A stretch of 64,000 nt of DNA from JAGLOK01 sp023139005 (GTDB lineage Bacteria > Bacillota > Clostridia > Christensenellales > UMGS416): the NCBI GenBank assembly GCA_030637745.1, contig DAOWFX010000127.1:4759-68758 (forward strand), given 5' to 3'. Within the stretch, counting starts at the first letter, position 1, and each line of letters begins with the position of its first letter. This document shows positions 26,266 to 35,280 of the stretch, piece after piece. The notes under the pieces were generated by a model. The model saw only the letters and a program-made list of their open reading frames with translations. It did not search any database and was not told where the DNA came from. Both the position numbers and the translations under genes were made by a program.

Positions 26266-27351
26266 TTATTCAGATACAATGCCTCGATAAATAAAGTCAT
26301 GCATTGCTGACAACGTATATTCCTTATCATATTGGATAATGGCCATACTGTTGTACCTGGCTGTTTCGTAATGGTCATCAAAGGGTGCGCGTGTTGTTCT
26401 GAAGGTGCCCTCTCGAAGTTTGTAGAGTTGATTGGTAATAGAGACTAGCTGCAATGGATCCATATCTGTCTTAACCCAGTCGGACACGGTCTTCATGAGG
26501 TCATCCAATTCACTTAAAGAAATGGTTGACAGCTCATCTCTGGCTGCAGCGAGGACCTTTTTCTGCCGTTCGTCGCGCATAAAGACGCCACCTTCTTTAC
26601 GTACACGCATATATGCAACCGATTGAATGCCATTGAGTCGTATTGAGCCGAAACTATTGACTTCACTTCTGTGGGTACTGTATCCATATATTTTGTTCAT
26701 CTCTTGAATGAGTCCATTCATCTGCCAGACCTCTTCGTGAGAGACATGCACACGAACACCACCGAGTGCGTCAATAATATTTTTGACACCTTTGAAACTG
26801 GAGATAATAAAGTGGTCGATATCAATGTTGAATTCTTTTTCTATTGCGACAACCGCACCTTCCGGGCCTTTCTCGTACACGATGGCGGCATTTATTCTAT
26901 TGTAATCGTCCTGAGAGGGAAGATATATGAGAGTATCGCGCATGATGGATGTCATACGTACTTCATTGTTATTGGTATCAAGTGTGAGAATGATATTGAC
27001 ATCACTACGACCGGAAAAACTCTTGTTGTATCTGTTGTCCATGCCAAAGACCATAATATTGATAACACCAAAGTCTTCATTGGTTATGGGTGTAAATGTA
27101 GGCTCGGGTGTAGTGAGCGTTGCAGGATCCACGGTAGAAAGAGAAGGATCAGATGTTTCGCTTTGATCTTCTTTTATGATATCTATGATATCGTTTTCAC
27201 TGGGCGCATCGAGTTTGCTTGCATTATTCAATATGGAATACATATATATACCGATTCCAACAAGTGCTGCAACCAGTATGATAAGAACAGTTACCAGTAA
27301 TACTTTAACTGGGCTCTTCTTCTTGATGATTTTTTTTGTATCTTCGCTCAT
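26266..27351 (-). CDS. LytR-CpsA-Psr (LCP) family cell-wall ligase
   Basis: A 361-residue membrane-anchored protein: short cytoplasmic basic N-terminus, one membrane helix (about 17-40), a Thr/Pro-rich linker, then the LCP domain (about 95-330) with NIMVFGMDNR, the SDVNIILTLD and MTSIMRDTLIYLP segments and RVRKEGGVFMRDERQ, whose Arg residues bind the lipid pyrophosphate. LCP enzymes attach teichoic acids or capsular glycans to peptidoglycan on the outer face of the membrane. The glycan here is unknown. Confidence 0.9.
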   Translation of the reverse strand: MSEDTKKIIKKKSPVKVLLVTVLIILVAALVGIGIYMYSILNNASKLDAPSENDIIDIIKEDQSETSDPSLSTVDPATLTTPEPTFTPITNEDFGVINIMVFGMDNRYNKSFSGRSDVNIILTLDTNNNEVRMTSIMRDTLIYLPSQDDYNRINAAIVYEKGPEGAVVAIEKEFNIDIDHFIISSFKGVKNIIDALGGVRVHVSHEEVWQMNGLIQEMNKIYGYSTHRSEVNSFGSIRLNGIQSVAYMRVRKEGGVFMRDERQKKVLAAARDELSTISLSELDDLMKTVSDWVKTDMDPLQLVSITNQLYKLREGTFRTTRAPFDDHYETARYNSMAIIQYDKEYTLSAMHDFIYRGIVSE

Positions 27352-27591
27352 GACTACCTCATATTTAATTGATTATACATATATTGGATTATGCATATGT
27401 GTTATGGTAACTGAAATTGTTACAAATGTCAATCAAAAAAATTACGATAAGATTACAAGTATTAATATATAGTGTAATAAAGTGCTTTAATATATTTCTC
27501 TTTGGGGTCAGTACATGTGTCCGAGGGGGAATATCTTTGCTAATAATTATTATAAGACTATGTTTTTATGAAAATCACATAAACAGAATGA

Positions 27592-29412
27592 TTAGGTCGG
27601 CGCTGCGGTAGGCTCGGTAGTCGGCGCTGCGGTAGGCTCGGTAGTCGGCGTTGCGGTAGGCTCGGCAGTCGGTTCTGTTGTGGGCGCAGGAGTCGGTTCT
27701 GCTGTGGAGTTTAATGGTACGATATATGTTCGTACATTGCCTCCTAATTTTGCACCATTCTTATAATATGCCGTTATGCTAAAATAGTATGTTTTACCAG
27801 ACTCCATGTTTTCAATGTTAATCCATTTGTTGCTGTTATCACTATAATTTACAACTGAGTATAATAGGCTAACATTAGGTTCGCCAGCAATAGGAGTACT
27901 GTCTACGCTCGAATAAACTACATTGTAGGAATCTAACTCACTATGTTCTATTTTATCAAATGCAAAATGAAATTTCCCGTTTTCAACATAAAATGTACTT
28001 AGATTTGGAGGTTCTATTGGATCTTCTCCTAGACCAGATTCTCCAAGTAATGTTATTCTAAATGATCCTGTTCGGGATTTTATTGAGTCTCCGCTTGATC
28101 CATAATAAATCGCCCATATGTTAAAAGTATATGTTTCGCCTGCCTTGAGCGGTCTAAGTCTAGCTCCGCTGCTCCCTAAATAACCATCATAAACGGTTAA
28201 GCTTGTATTGTTTATACCATACATTTCTTGTGCAAAGTATCCTCTCGTATAATAGGGTTCTGATCCATCTACAAAACAGTTCATAAAATAATACTTGAAA
28301 TATTTAGACTCTGATTTTGTCCAATTCAGTATGATTTTATCTCCGCTTAAATAACCTGAGAGTTGAATGTTTTCTAGTGTAACATCATCATCACTAGTAG
28401 GAACTTTGTCACTATATGGCATGGTGACTCTTATTACATTCCCCGATATGGTGTTATCATCATCATAAACTGTTGCAATACTATAGTATGCTGATTCTCC
28501 AGGCTTTGTTCCCTTATATGTATGTGGCAAAATAGTATACTCTGCAGGACCCGCTTGACTCGTACCAGTGAGGTACCCTTCACCGGGATAAGTAAGTTTT
28601 GAATTTGTTGCTGAGTGCAAAACATAGTATCCACCAACATGTTTGTCGTCAATTTTGTTCCATGTAAGCTTTACAGACCCATCATCACTAGCCGTTGCTT
28701 TTACAGTTACCTTTTTCATATCATACTTTGGTGCATGATCATCATCTTTTATTTTAGTGCCTGAGTCATCACTTGTTCCATCCTCATTTGACAGGTTGTC
28801 TGTAGCATCTTCTTTAGTAATTGGAGATACTGTAGTTGATGGAATTGGCGTATATGAATGCATATTTGTTTGAGTAGGAGTATTATTTTCTATCATAAAA
28901 GTCTCTAAAAGTTTCTTTTTTGCCGGATTTTCACCTTCTTTTTCCGCAGAAATTTTATAAGCATAAGAATCTGACACGATTGTAAAATTGCAAAATTTTT
29001 CTGCATCTTTAGATATATAGCTATTAAGCATATTTATCGCATCATCTGTTTCTTCACCGAAATATCCAATTAATATTTCATTATCCTTATTTTCGATTAT
29101 ATATCCCTCTGCTATCATCAGTTGCAAAAGATCATCTATCACTTGAATAACAGAAAGATCTTGATATTGATATCCATTCAACAGAAAATTGCCTTCTTCA
29201 TTTCTTGCAGATATTTCTAAAACATTGTTTTGATTATTCGTGCTTAATATAAAACTTGGGTTAACATCTAGTGTGTAATAGTTTTGTACGATATCAGTGG
29301 ATTCCAAATCATCTTGATTTGCTAGAAGAAAAGGAAGAACAACAGTTATGAGTATTACGACAAATAGGATACCTATAACAAATATTGTTTTTTTACTAAA
29401 TTTTGATTTCAT
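27592..29412 (-). CDS. RsgI-like ectodomain protein with fibronectin-like repeats and a PT-rich tail
   Basis: A 606-residue protein starting at 29412 (MKSKFSKKT), preceded by AGAGGAAA; the longer frame has no such site. One membrane helix (about 10-32) is followed by a domain resembling the extracellular middle domain of RsgI anti-sigma factors (YYTLDVNPSFILSTNNQNNV, about 45-170), then three fibronectin-like beta domains (about 230-330, 345-450, 460-560), then octapeptide repeats TEPTAAPT up to the stop. The cytoplasmic anti-sigma part of RsgI is missing. It is probably a surface protein that binds a polysaccharide or senses the envelope; function is inferred. Confidence 0.65.
   Translation of the reverse strand: MKSKFSKKTIFVIGILFVVILITVVLPFLLANQDDLESTDIVQNYYTLDVNPSFILSTNNQNNVLEISARNEEGNFLLNGYQYQDLSVIQVIDDLLQLMIAEGYIIENKDNEILIGYFGEETDDAINMLNSYISKDAEKFCNFTIVSDSYAYKISAEKEGENPAKKKLLETFMIENNTPTQTNMHSYTPIPSTTVSPITKEDATDNLSNEDGTSDDSGTKIKDDDHAPKYDMKKVTVKATASDDGSVKLTWNKIDDKHVGGYYVLHSATNSKLTYPGEGYLTGTSQAGPAEYTILPHTYKGTKPGESAYYSIATVYDDDNTISGNVIRVTMPYSDKVPTSDDDVTLENIQLSGYLSGDKIILNWTKSESKYFKYYFMNCFVDGSEPYYTRGYFAQEMYGINNTSLTVYDGYLGSSGARLRPLKAGETYTFNIWAIYYGSSGDSIKSRTGSFRITLLGESGLGEDPIEPPNLSTFYVENGKFHFAFDKIEHSELDSYNVVYSSVDSTPIAGEPNVSLLYSVVNYSDNSNKWINIENMESGKTYYFSITAYYKNGAKLGGNVRTYIVPLNSTAEPTPAPTTEPTAEPTATPTTEPTAAPTTEPTAAPT
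27597..27692 (-). repeat. 24-bp tandem repeat coding the PT-rich tail
   Basis: Two identical 24-bp units (27597-27620, 27621-27644), a third with two changes (27645-27668) and a decayed fourth (27669-27692). Each encodes TEPTAAPT-type octapeptides. The stretch is far richer in G+C than the flanks and can change length without frameshift. Confidence 0.85.
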
Positions 29413-29627
29413 ATAATAATTTTCCTCTTTGCACAATTGCACATATTATATAAAATATTGAAAAGAAATACTAGTACTATTTCTTTGACCTACTGAAATC
29501 TGTATTGTTTTATCTTCAAGATTTTAAGAGCGCAGACTATTTAAAGCAAGAACTGGTGGATATATGTTGCTATTGCTTCTTTTGCAAGATAAATAAAGTC
29601 CTGTTAAATGTATTTCTCTAGTTATTG

Positions 29628-29918
29628 TTACTTTTCTTCAAGAACCGATTTTCTTTTATGATATTCTTCATCGGTTATTTCACCCAATGCATATTTATTT
29701 TTCAATATCTCAATTGCTTGAGTGCTTTTTCTCTTATTTTTTCTTGAAAAATGTATGATGAGTATTACTGTAACGATAAGCACAACAGCTGCCAGTGCAA
29801 TTAACATATACCATCCACTGTTCCAATTACCGTATTTGAAATAGTCACCATCCATCATTCCATGATGAAAATAATCATTATCAAAAAAGCGCGTCATAAA
29901 ACTATTTTTATAAAACAT
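29628..29918 (-). CDS. SHOCT-domain membrane protein
   Basis: A 96-residue protein: N-terminal aromatic/acidic region, one membrane helix (about 36-56), then a C-terminal SHOCT motif (IEILKNKYALGEITDEEYHKRKSVL). AGGAGG lies before the ATG. SHOCT domains are short oligomerisation modules of unclear role. Second gene of a pair with another SHOCT protein 9 bp upstream. Confidence 0.75.
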   Translation of the reverse strand: MFYKNSFMTRFFDNDYFHHGMMDGDYFKYGNWNSGWYMLIALAAVVLIVTVILIIHFSRKNKRKSTQAIEILKNKYALGEITDEEYHKRKSVLEEK

Positions 29919-29927
29919 AATTGCCTC

Positions 29928-30110
29928 CTATTTACTCAGCGTATCTTTCATCGCTTTGTATGTCTGTTCATCAATTTCACCATTAGCGTATCGTTCACCT
30001 ACGATATCTAATGGACTTTTACTGCTGGCTGATTGATTGGTCTTCAAAGTACCGTTCTTTACTAAAAAATATATTGCTACTCCAATGAGTATTACTGCAA
30101 AAAATCCCAT
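29928..30110 (-). CDS. Small SHOCT-domain membrane protein
   Basis: A 60-residue protein starting at 30110 (MGFFAVI), preceded by GGAGGTG; five extra codons upstream are not needed. One membrane helix (about 2-17) and a C-terminal SHOCT motif (LDIVGERYANGEIDEQTYKAMKDTL). Operon with the second SHOCT gene, suggesting the two proteins assemble together. Confidence 0.72.
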   Translation of the reverse strand: MGFFAVILIGVAIYFLVKNGTLKTNQSASSKSPLDIVGERYANGEIDEQTYKAMKDTLSK

Positions 30111-30362
30111 GTTGCACACCTCCATGCTTTTTCTATTTTCATTATCAGCTTAAAATGTGTCAGGCGGGTGATAAGAATATGTACAATCGATGAATAATGC
30201 TGACTAAATTAGTATGGAATAACAATTATTTGCATAAAAGCATTATCTGAAAACAATCAACAGGGTTTATAGAAAATTAGTTCTTGTTATGCCCATTGTT
30301 TACATGAGCAAATAATCGTGTTAAATTGATAATATATTAAATAATATTTGTGGGGTATAGAT

Positions 30363-31271
30363 ATGACATATTTCAATCAAAAAATGATTACTTCATTGTT
30401 AATGGATAAAGAATATAAGTCTCAAATGGTATCTACCAGCCACCTGAAGGAAATACAAGATGAAATTGAGGGATTGAAGGATAGAATATATCCAAATATT
30501 TATGAGCATTATCTTAAATTTGACTATGATCTAGGTGCGGTTGATTTTGATGCAAAATCAATAATCATTATTGGTATGAAATCTAAAATAACGAAAGTTG
30601 AATTTAATATTGATTCAAGAAAAATCAAAACAGTAATACCACCAACATATATAACATCCAAAAAAGATAGAAATCAAATAACTGAATTGTTTTCTGATAT
30701 AACAAAAAAGCATGGGTTTCATTTTAAAAGATGTTATTTACCACAAAAATTATTATCTGTTAGAAGCGGATTATCAGAATACGGAAGAAACAACATCAGC
30801 TACATCAATGGGATGGGCAGCTTTTATAGATTGGAAACATTCTTTACCGATATTCCTGTAGATGATGAAGTATGGCAAGATATCAAAATTATGGACAGAT
30901 GCAGTTCTTGTACTATTTGTGCAGATAAATGCAAGACGGGTTCAATAGAAAAAGACGGTACTTTGATAGATGCTTCAAAATGCATAACATACTATAATGA
31001 AATAGAAGGCGAGTTTCCTGAATGGATTAACTCCAAATGGCACAATGCAATCATAGGATGCATGGATTGCCAAATGGAATGTCCTGAAAATAAGAACTAT
31101 ATTGAGAGCAATGATGAAATTGTCGTTTTTTCAGATGAAGAAACTCAAATGATCACTGATGATACTGAGTTTGATAGTCTTAAAGCTTCAACAAAAGAAA
31201 AACTTAAGACTATTAGTGTTGTAGGATATTACACAACTTTTGTTCGAAATCTAAAAGCTTTGATTTCTTAA
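30363..31271 (+). CDS. QueG-like double [4Fe-4S] protein
   Basis: A 302-residue cytoplasmic protein; start at ATG 30363 with GGGG 7 bp upstream. The C-terminal half carries RCSSCTICADKCKTGSI, then SKCITYYN, then IGCMDCQMECPENK, the two-cluster pattern of epoxyqueuosine reductase QueG and relatives. The N-terminal half is diverged from the cobalamin-binding domain of QueG, so I do not call it QueG. It is probably an iron-sulfur redox enzyme of the same superfamily with unknown substrate. The 3' end overlaps the convergent lipoprotein gene by 4 bp. Confidence 0.7.
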   Translation: MTYFNQKMITSLLMDKEYKSQMVSTSHLKEIQDEIEGLKDRIYPNIYEHYLKFDYDLGAVDFDAKSIIIIGMKSKITKVEFNIDSRKIKTVIPPTYITSKKDRNQITELFSDITKKHGFHFKRCYLPQKLLSVRSGLSEYGRNNISYINGMGSFYRLETFFTDIPVDDEVWQDIKIMDRCSSCTICADKCKTGSIEKDGTLIDASKCITYYNEIEGEFPEWINSKWHNAIIGCMDCQMECPENKNYIESNDEIVVFSDEETQMITDDTEFDSLKASTKEKLKTISVVGYYTTFVRNLKALIS

Positions 31272-32572
31272 TCACTGATACTTCTTACAGATAGCACATA
31301 ATTGTAGACATACCTTATATCACCTTGTGGACCAAAGTACTGCGGGTAGTCGCTTTGGTTACCGCTCTTGGGATCGCTTCTGACGGCGCCTGCACCATGC
31401 ACATCCATGATGGTACTATTCATCATACCCAGTGCTTCACCAAATGCAACATAAGAGGCACCGTCATATAGATTTCTACCATCAAGGTGGGATGTTGCTG
31501 TCCAATAGAAACCGTAATTGTCTTCACCTCTGGGATCGGTTATCTTTGTTAATGAAAACATATCATCGATAGCAGCAGAGCCTGTAGTCTGCATGCTTTT
31601 GGTATAGTCTACGATGCTTTGCAACTCTTTGGCTGATGGCAATCTCCAGTCATCATAGCCTGCAAGGGTAAGAGCTTCACTATAAGCTAATGCTTCTTGC
31701 CAATCTTTGCTGTCACCATCGTCTGTCATCTGCCACATAAGTCCTGTAGCCAAATCAGTAATTGTGCCATCGCCATTGTCAACAAAGTCATTGATGCCAT
31801 AGTTTTCATTTCCTCGAACTAATCGCACATACATTACTTTAGATTCACGATTACGAGGATTGGTTGTTCCATATCCTTTTATTCTTCCATCTATGAAATT
31901 AACACCAAAATATGTGATGTCAGCTTTCATTGTAAGTCCTACATATTGCGTGCTGGACCATACTTGAGCATCTATTTCTCTTTCGCCAATAGAAGTATCG
32001 CCAATGGGTTGGTCAAAGAAATTGGTATCTATAAATAATGTACCTGCAGTTTCTCCGCCACTTTGACCGGTAAAGAGTATGAGTGAAAACAATTCTTTGA
32101 TGGTAGGCATACGCCAATCATCATATCCTGCAAGGGTTGAATTATCAGCATAAGCGGTGGTTTCCTGTATAGTCATCTTGTTATCCATGGTCTTTTGCCA
32201 CATGAGTCCTGTCACATTGTCTGAAATAGTACCGTCTTGATTGTCGGTATAGGAAGGTGAATTGATGATATAGTTTCCATCTTGTCCGTAAAATGGATCG
32301 CCTTCATTGACATTCGATAGCATTGTCTTATCGCTATATAGTGAAGTAATTCCTGTACCTACAATGGGATAAGCACTGAGGTAGTCTGTAGGTTCATCCG
32401 GAGATACAGTAGCGTCTGTGTTATCTACAGATGGGGATGCTTGTGTTTCTTTTGTAACTTGCACTTTTGTGGGGACATATGTGTTGTTAGGCGTACTCTG
32501 ATTTGCAGGGGTGCAGCCGGTGATGATGAGTGCAAGGCTTAATGCGATGATGATTAATATTTTGTGTTTCAT
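31268..32572 (-). CDS. Lipoprotein with two DUF1566 domains
   Basis: A 434-residue surface lipoprotein: signal peptide ending in the lipobox ITGC at about 20, a Thr/Pro linker, then two DUF1566 (Lcl C-terminal-like) copies, at about 110-250 (NVTGLMWQKTMDNKMTIQET, YDDWRMPTIKEL) and 260-420 (LATGLMWQMTDDGDSKDWQEA, YDDWRLPSAKEL). DUF1566 occurs in adhesins and surface proteins; binding partner unknown. Confidence 0.8.
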   Translation of the reverse strand: MKHKILIIIALSLALIITGCTPANQSTPNNTYVPTKVQVTKETQASPSVDNTDATVSPDEPTDYLSAYPIVGTGITSLYSDKTMLSNVNEGDPFYGQDGNYIINSPSYTDNQDGTISDNVTGLMWQKTMDNKMTIQETTAYADNSTLAGYDDWRMPTIKELFSLILFTGQSGGETAGTLFIDTNFFDQPIGDTSIGEREIDAQVWSSTQYVGLTMKADITYFGVNFIDGRIKGYGTTNPRNRESKVMYVRLVRGNENYGINDFVDNGDGTITDLATGLMWQMTDDGDSKDWQEALAYSEALTLAGYDDWRLPSAKELQSIVDYTKSMQTTGSAAIDDMFSLTKITDPRGEDNYGFYWTATSHLDGRNLYDGASYVAFGEALGMMNSTIMDVHGAGAVRSDPKSGNQSDYPQYFGPQGDIRYVYNYVLSVRSISD

Positions 32573-32668
32573 AATTTTCTCCAGTATTCACTTTATATTA
32601 TAAAGTATTGCCTACTTATATGTCATGAGTGTAGTGAATATATGAATAACCTGTAAAATGCAGGTTAC

Positions 32669-32714
32669 TTGACAATTATATTTGAATCACTTATATTAAA
32701 TGAGCGACCACTCA
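32669..32714 (+). promoter_or_regulatory. TetR-gene promoter with start-site operator
   Basis: Consensus TTGACA (32669-32674), 17-bp spacer, TATATT (32692-32697). The palindrome TGAGCGACCACTCA (32701-32714) lies over the expected start of transcription, as for autorepressed TetR genes. Confidence 0.75.
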
Positions 32715-32733
32715 GCGAGGAAGGAATATTGAT

Positions 32734-33321
32734 ATGAATAATCGGGTGATACAAAAAAGTGAAACTCGTAAGAATATACTAATGTGTGCATTGGATGAGT
32801 TTGTGGAAAACGGATTCCTGAATACAACCACCAAGACCATTGCAGACAAAGCCGGCGTTGCGCATGGTACGCTATTTTTACATTTTGAAAACAAGGACAT
32901 ACTCATTAGACACGTTCTTGAGGAAAAGCTATTAGATATTACACAACAATTAGATGAGATATTATCAGGCATAAGTCAAATAAAAGCCTTACTAAATTGT
33001 TATCTTGATTTTATACAAAGCAACGAGGACTTCTACTCTGTACTCAACAAGGAATTACCTTTTTATGAAGAGCCCATTCGAAGCGAAATCTTTTTAAAAG
33101 AGAGTTCAGTACGAAATTATTTTTATGAAGCCATTAATTCAGGTATAGCAGATGGACGCTATAAAGAGGTGGATATAACAATGGCCATCACATTTTTATT
33201 TGGTACGATTAATTATTTGCTTGCAAATAGTGATTGCTTCACCGATGGGAAAATCTTCGAATTTATTAAGCAGTCTATTATCGATACATTTATGCAGATC
33301 ATTGAAAAAAAGGAGAGCTAG
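32734..33321 (+). CDS. TetR-family transcriptional regulator
   Basis: A 195-residue regulator with the TetR DNA-binding domain at 10-57 (ILMCALDEFVENGFLNTTTKTIADKAGVAHGTLFLHFENKDILIRHVL) and a helical ligand-binding region. It is likely autoregulated through the TGAGCGACCACTCA operator at its promoter. It is followed after 2 bp by the zinc-ribbon gene, a pairing that suggests a shared stress or metabolite response. Confidence 0.9.
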   Translation: MNNRVIQKSETRKNILMCALDEFVENGFLNTTTKTIADKAGVAHGTLFLHFENKDILIRHVLEEKLLDITQQLDEILSGISQIKALLNCYLDFIQSNEDFYSVLNKELPFYEEPIRSEIFLKESSVRNYFYEAINSGIADGRYKEVDITMAITFLFGTINYLLANSDCFTDGKIFEFIKQSIIDTFMQIIEKKES

Positions 33322-33323
33322 AA

Positions 33324-33569
33324 ATGGAAAAGAAATATTGTGACAGTTGCGGTATGCCTATGGTTGAATCTCAAGACTTTGGTGGAGGAGACGTTGAAAA
33401 CCGCTGTTGTGTACACTGCTGTAATGATAAAGGAAACCTCAAATCCTACGATGAAGTGCTAAACGGTATGGTGGCATTTGCGGTAAAAAATACAGGTGTG
33501 AGCCATCAAAAGGCAATGGATGCTGCAAGAGAAAATATGAAGCAGTTACCTGCATGGAGAATTGACTAA
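33324..33569 (+). CDS. Putative zinc-ribbon protein
   Basis: An 81-residue protein with CDSCGMPM at 6-13 and CCVHCC at about 29-34, the four-cysteine layout of the 'putative zinc ribbon' family (PF12674-like), followed by a helical tail (NGMVAFAVKNTGVSHQKAMDAARENMKQLPAWR). AAGGAGAGC precedes the ATG inside the end of the TetR gene. Function of the family is unknown. Confidence 0.75.
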   Translation: MEKKYCDSCGMPMVESQDFGGGDVENRCCVHCCNDKGNLKSYDEVLNGMVAFAVKNTGVSHQKAMDAARENMKQLPAWRID

Positions 33570-33803
33570 AGATAGGATAAATTAATCATCTTGACTGAGA
33601 ATCCTTCGGTGTATTTTGCAAACTATATACTTTTGTATAGACAATACTATTGGGTTTAGATAAGTATGCATATGATAGTCTTGCTTTTAACTAATATATT
33701 TGTTCAAATAAATAATCGAAAAAATCTTTTAAAGAACTACAACAACAATTCATAGTATTGAATGAATATGGTATAATATGAGAAAACTTTTAGGAGCAAC
33801 TGA

Positions 33804-34403
33804 TTGTCAAACAGAGATCTACAACTTTTAGATAAAGCGTTAAGCGGTGATATCGCTGCATTTGAAGAACTGGTTTCTTCAAACTATACGCATATATATA
33901 ATCTCTGTTATCGTATGATGAGAAACAGTGAGGATGCAGAGGATATGCTGCAAGAATCTATGCTCAAATCATGGCGGAAGTTGAGTTCATTCAAAAAGAC
34001 AGCATCATTTTCAACTTGGCTGCATAAGATCGCAGTCAATACTTGCTTGGATGCCATCCGAAAGAGAAAAGATAATAAAGTATCGATGGAAGTCTTGGAA
34101 GAAAAGGGACGACATCTGGTAGATGATACATCCAGCGACTTTGCAGAGCACTCTATACAAAAAGAAATGATACAAAAGGCACTGTATATACTTAAAAAAC
34201 GTGACCGTGTAATCATTGTACTCAAGGATATTCAAGGATACTCGTATGAGGAAATTAGTGTGATACTCAAGTGTCCAATGGGTACTGTGCGCTCAAGGCT
34301 GTCGCGCGCGCGATCTGCGATGGTAGAAGTTTTAGGAGAAATGGAACAAAACAACGAAGGTTTGCGTCATAATAGGCGAAAGAGGAAACAAAGTGAACTG
34401 TAA
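33804..34403 (+). CDS. ECF-type RNA polymerase sigma factor
   Basis: A 199-residue sigma-70 family protein with region 2 (FEELVSSNYTHIYNLCYRMMRNSEDAEDMLQESMLKSW, about 14-51) and region 4 (ILKKRDRVIIVLKDIQGYSYEEISVILKCPMGTVRSRLSRAR, about 130-173). It starts at TTG with AGGAG 7 bp upstream. The anti-sigma gene overlaps its end. It redirects polymerase to a small regulon, which probably includes this operon; -35/-10 elements TTCATA...TATAAT (33749-33777) upstream are weak housekeeping-like. Confidence 0.93.
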   Translation: MSNRDLQLLDKALSGDIAAFEELVSSNYTHIYNLCYRMMRNSEDAEDMLQESMLKSWRKLSSFKKTASFSTWLHKIAVNTCLDAIRKRKDNKVSMEVLEEKGRHLVDDTSSDFAEHSIQKEMIQKALYILKKRDRVIIVLKDIQGYSYEEISVILKCPMGTVRSRLSRARSAMVEVLGEMEQNNEGLRHNRRKRKQSEL

Positions 34404-35253
34404 ATATGCAAATCAAAAAATATCGCTTTACTTAGATGGTCTTCTAGACATGAAAGAAACCATGCTACTGATGGCGCATATTGATGTATGCGATTTTTGC
34501 AGAGATCACTTGGTTACAATGCAGAAAACGACTTCGATGTTGAAGGATTTGCCTGAAGTTACATTACCTGCGGGTTTTGAAAACCGTATGCACTTTGCAT
34601 TCAAGCATGAAGCGGCGGCGAAAAAGAAATCCAGGCTCTATAAAGCAACGATGATTGCAATGCCGGTGACGGTTGCTGTATTTGCAGCGATTATCGGGTT
34701 CAATTATGTGTTTTCCGGTGGCTTGCTTGGCGCGATGAAGTCAACCAATCAAGCAGATGGTATCATGGCTATGGAAATGGCAGAAGCACCGATGGTGGAT
34801 GCAACGTACGCAGTACAAGGTGATGCAATGCAAAAATCTGAGGCTGAAGGCGATAGTGAAAGCTTTGGTGCATCACTTAAGGAGAACGTCGTAATGGATG
34901 AAGCTGAAACTTTGTCAGAAGCACGTGATACAGAAAAAGCAGCTACGTTTTTGAGCATAAGAGATGAAGTTGTGATATTTGTAATGCTCACAGGAGATGC
35001 ATATGAAGAGTTTCAAAGCATGATAAATGAGTTGGTTGAACCGCTGAAGATGCAACAGGGGGTAATCATTGCACAAGATGGTGCGTACAGTGTGACTACA
35101 AGTATCTCTATGGAACACTATGCAGTGTTGATTGATTTGATAGCATATGCACAGTTTGCTTCACTTGAAGAGGCACATGGCGTCAAAAACCTTGTGATTG
35201 ATGAAAACAATTACTTTGAAGTGACATTCCTTTTTCAACAAAATAATCATTAA
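34393..35253 (+). CDS. Membrane anti-sigma factor with zinc-finger domain
   Basis: A 286-residue protein with a GTG start and AGAGGAAA upstream, overlapping the sigma gene by 11 bp. The N-terminal zf-HC2-type anti-sigma domain shows HIDVCDFCRDH (His-x3-Cys-x2-Cys), followed by a membrane helix (about 80-105) and an extracytoplasmic region of about 180 residues. The outer domain ends in a ferredoxin-like pattern (VVIFVMLTGDAYEEFQSMINELVEPL ... TTSISMEHYAVLIDL). It should hold the sigma factor inactive until an envelope signal arrives. The signal is unknown. Confidence 0.8.
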   Translation: MNCKYANQKISLYLDGLLDMKETMLLMAHIDVCDFCRDHLVTMQKTTSMLKDLPEVTLPAGFENRMHFAFKHEAAAKKKSRLYKATMIAMPVTVAVFAAIIGFNYVFSGGLLGAMKSTNQADGIMAMEMAEAPMVDATYAVQGDAMQKSEAEGDSESFGASLKENVVMDEAETLSEARDTEKAATFLSIRDEVVIFVMLTGDAYEEFQSMINELVEPLKMQQGVIIAQDGAYSVTTSISMEHYAVLIDLIAYAQFASLEEAHGVKNLVIDENNYFEVTFLFQQNNH

Positions 35254-35280
35254 GCAAAAAGCTTAATCAGGAGGAAAATC

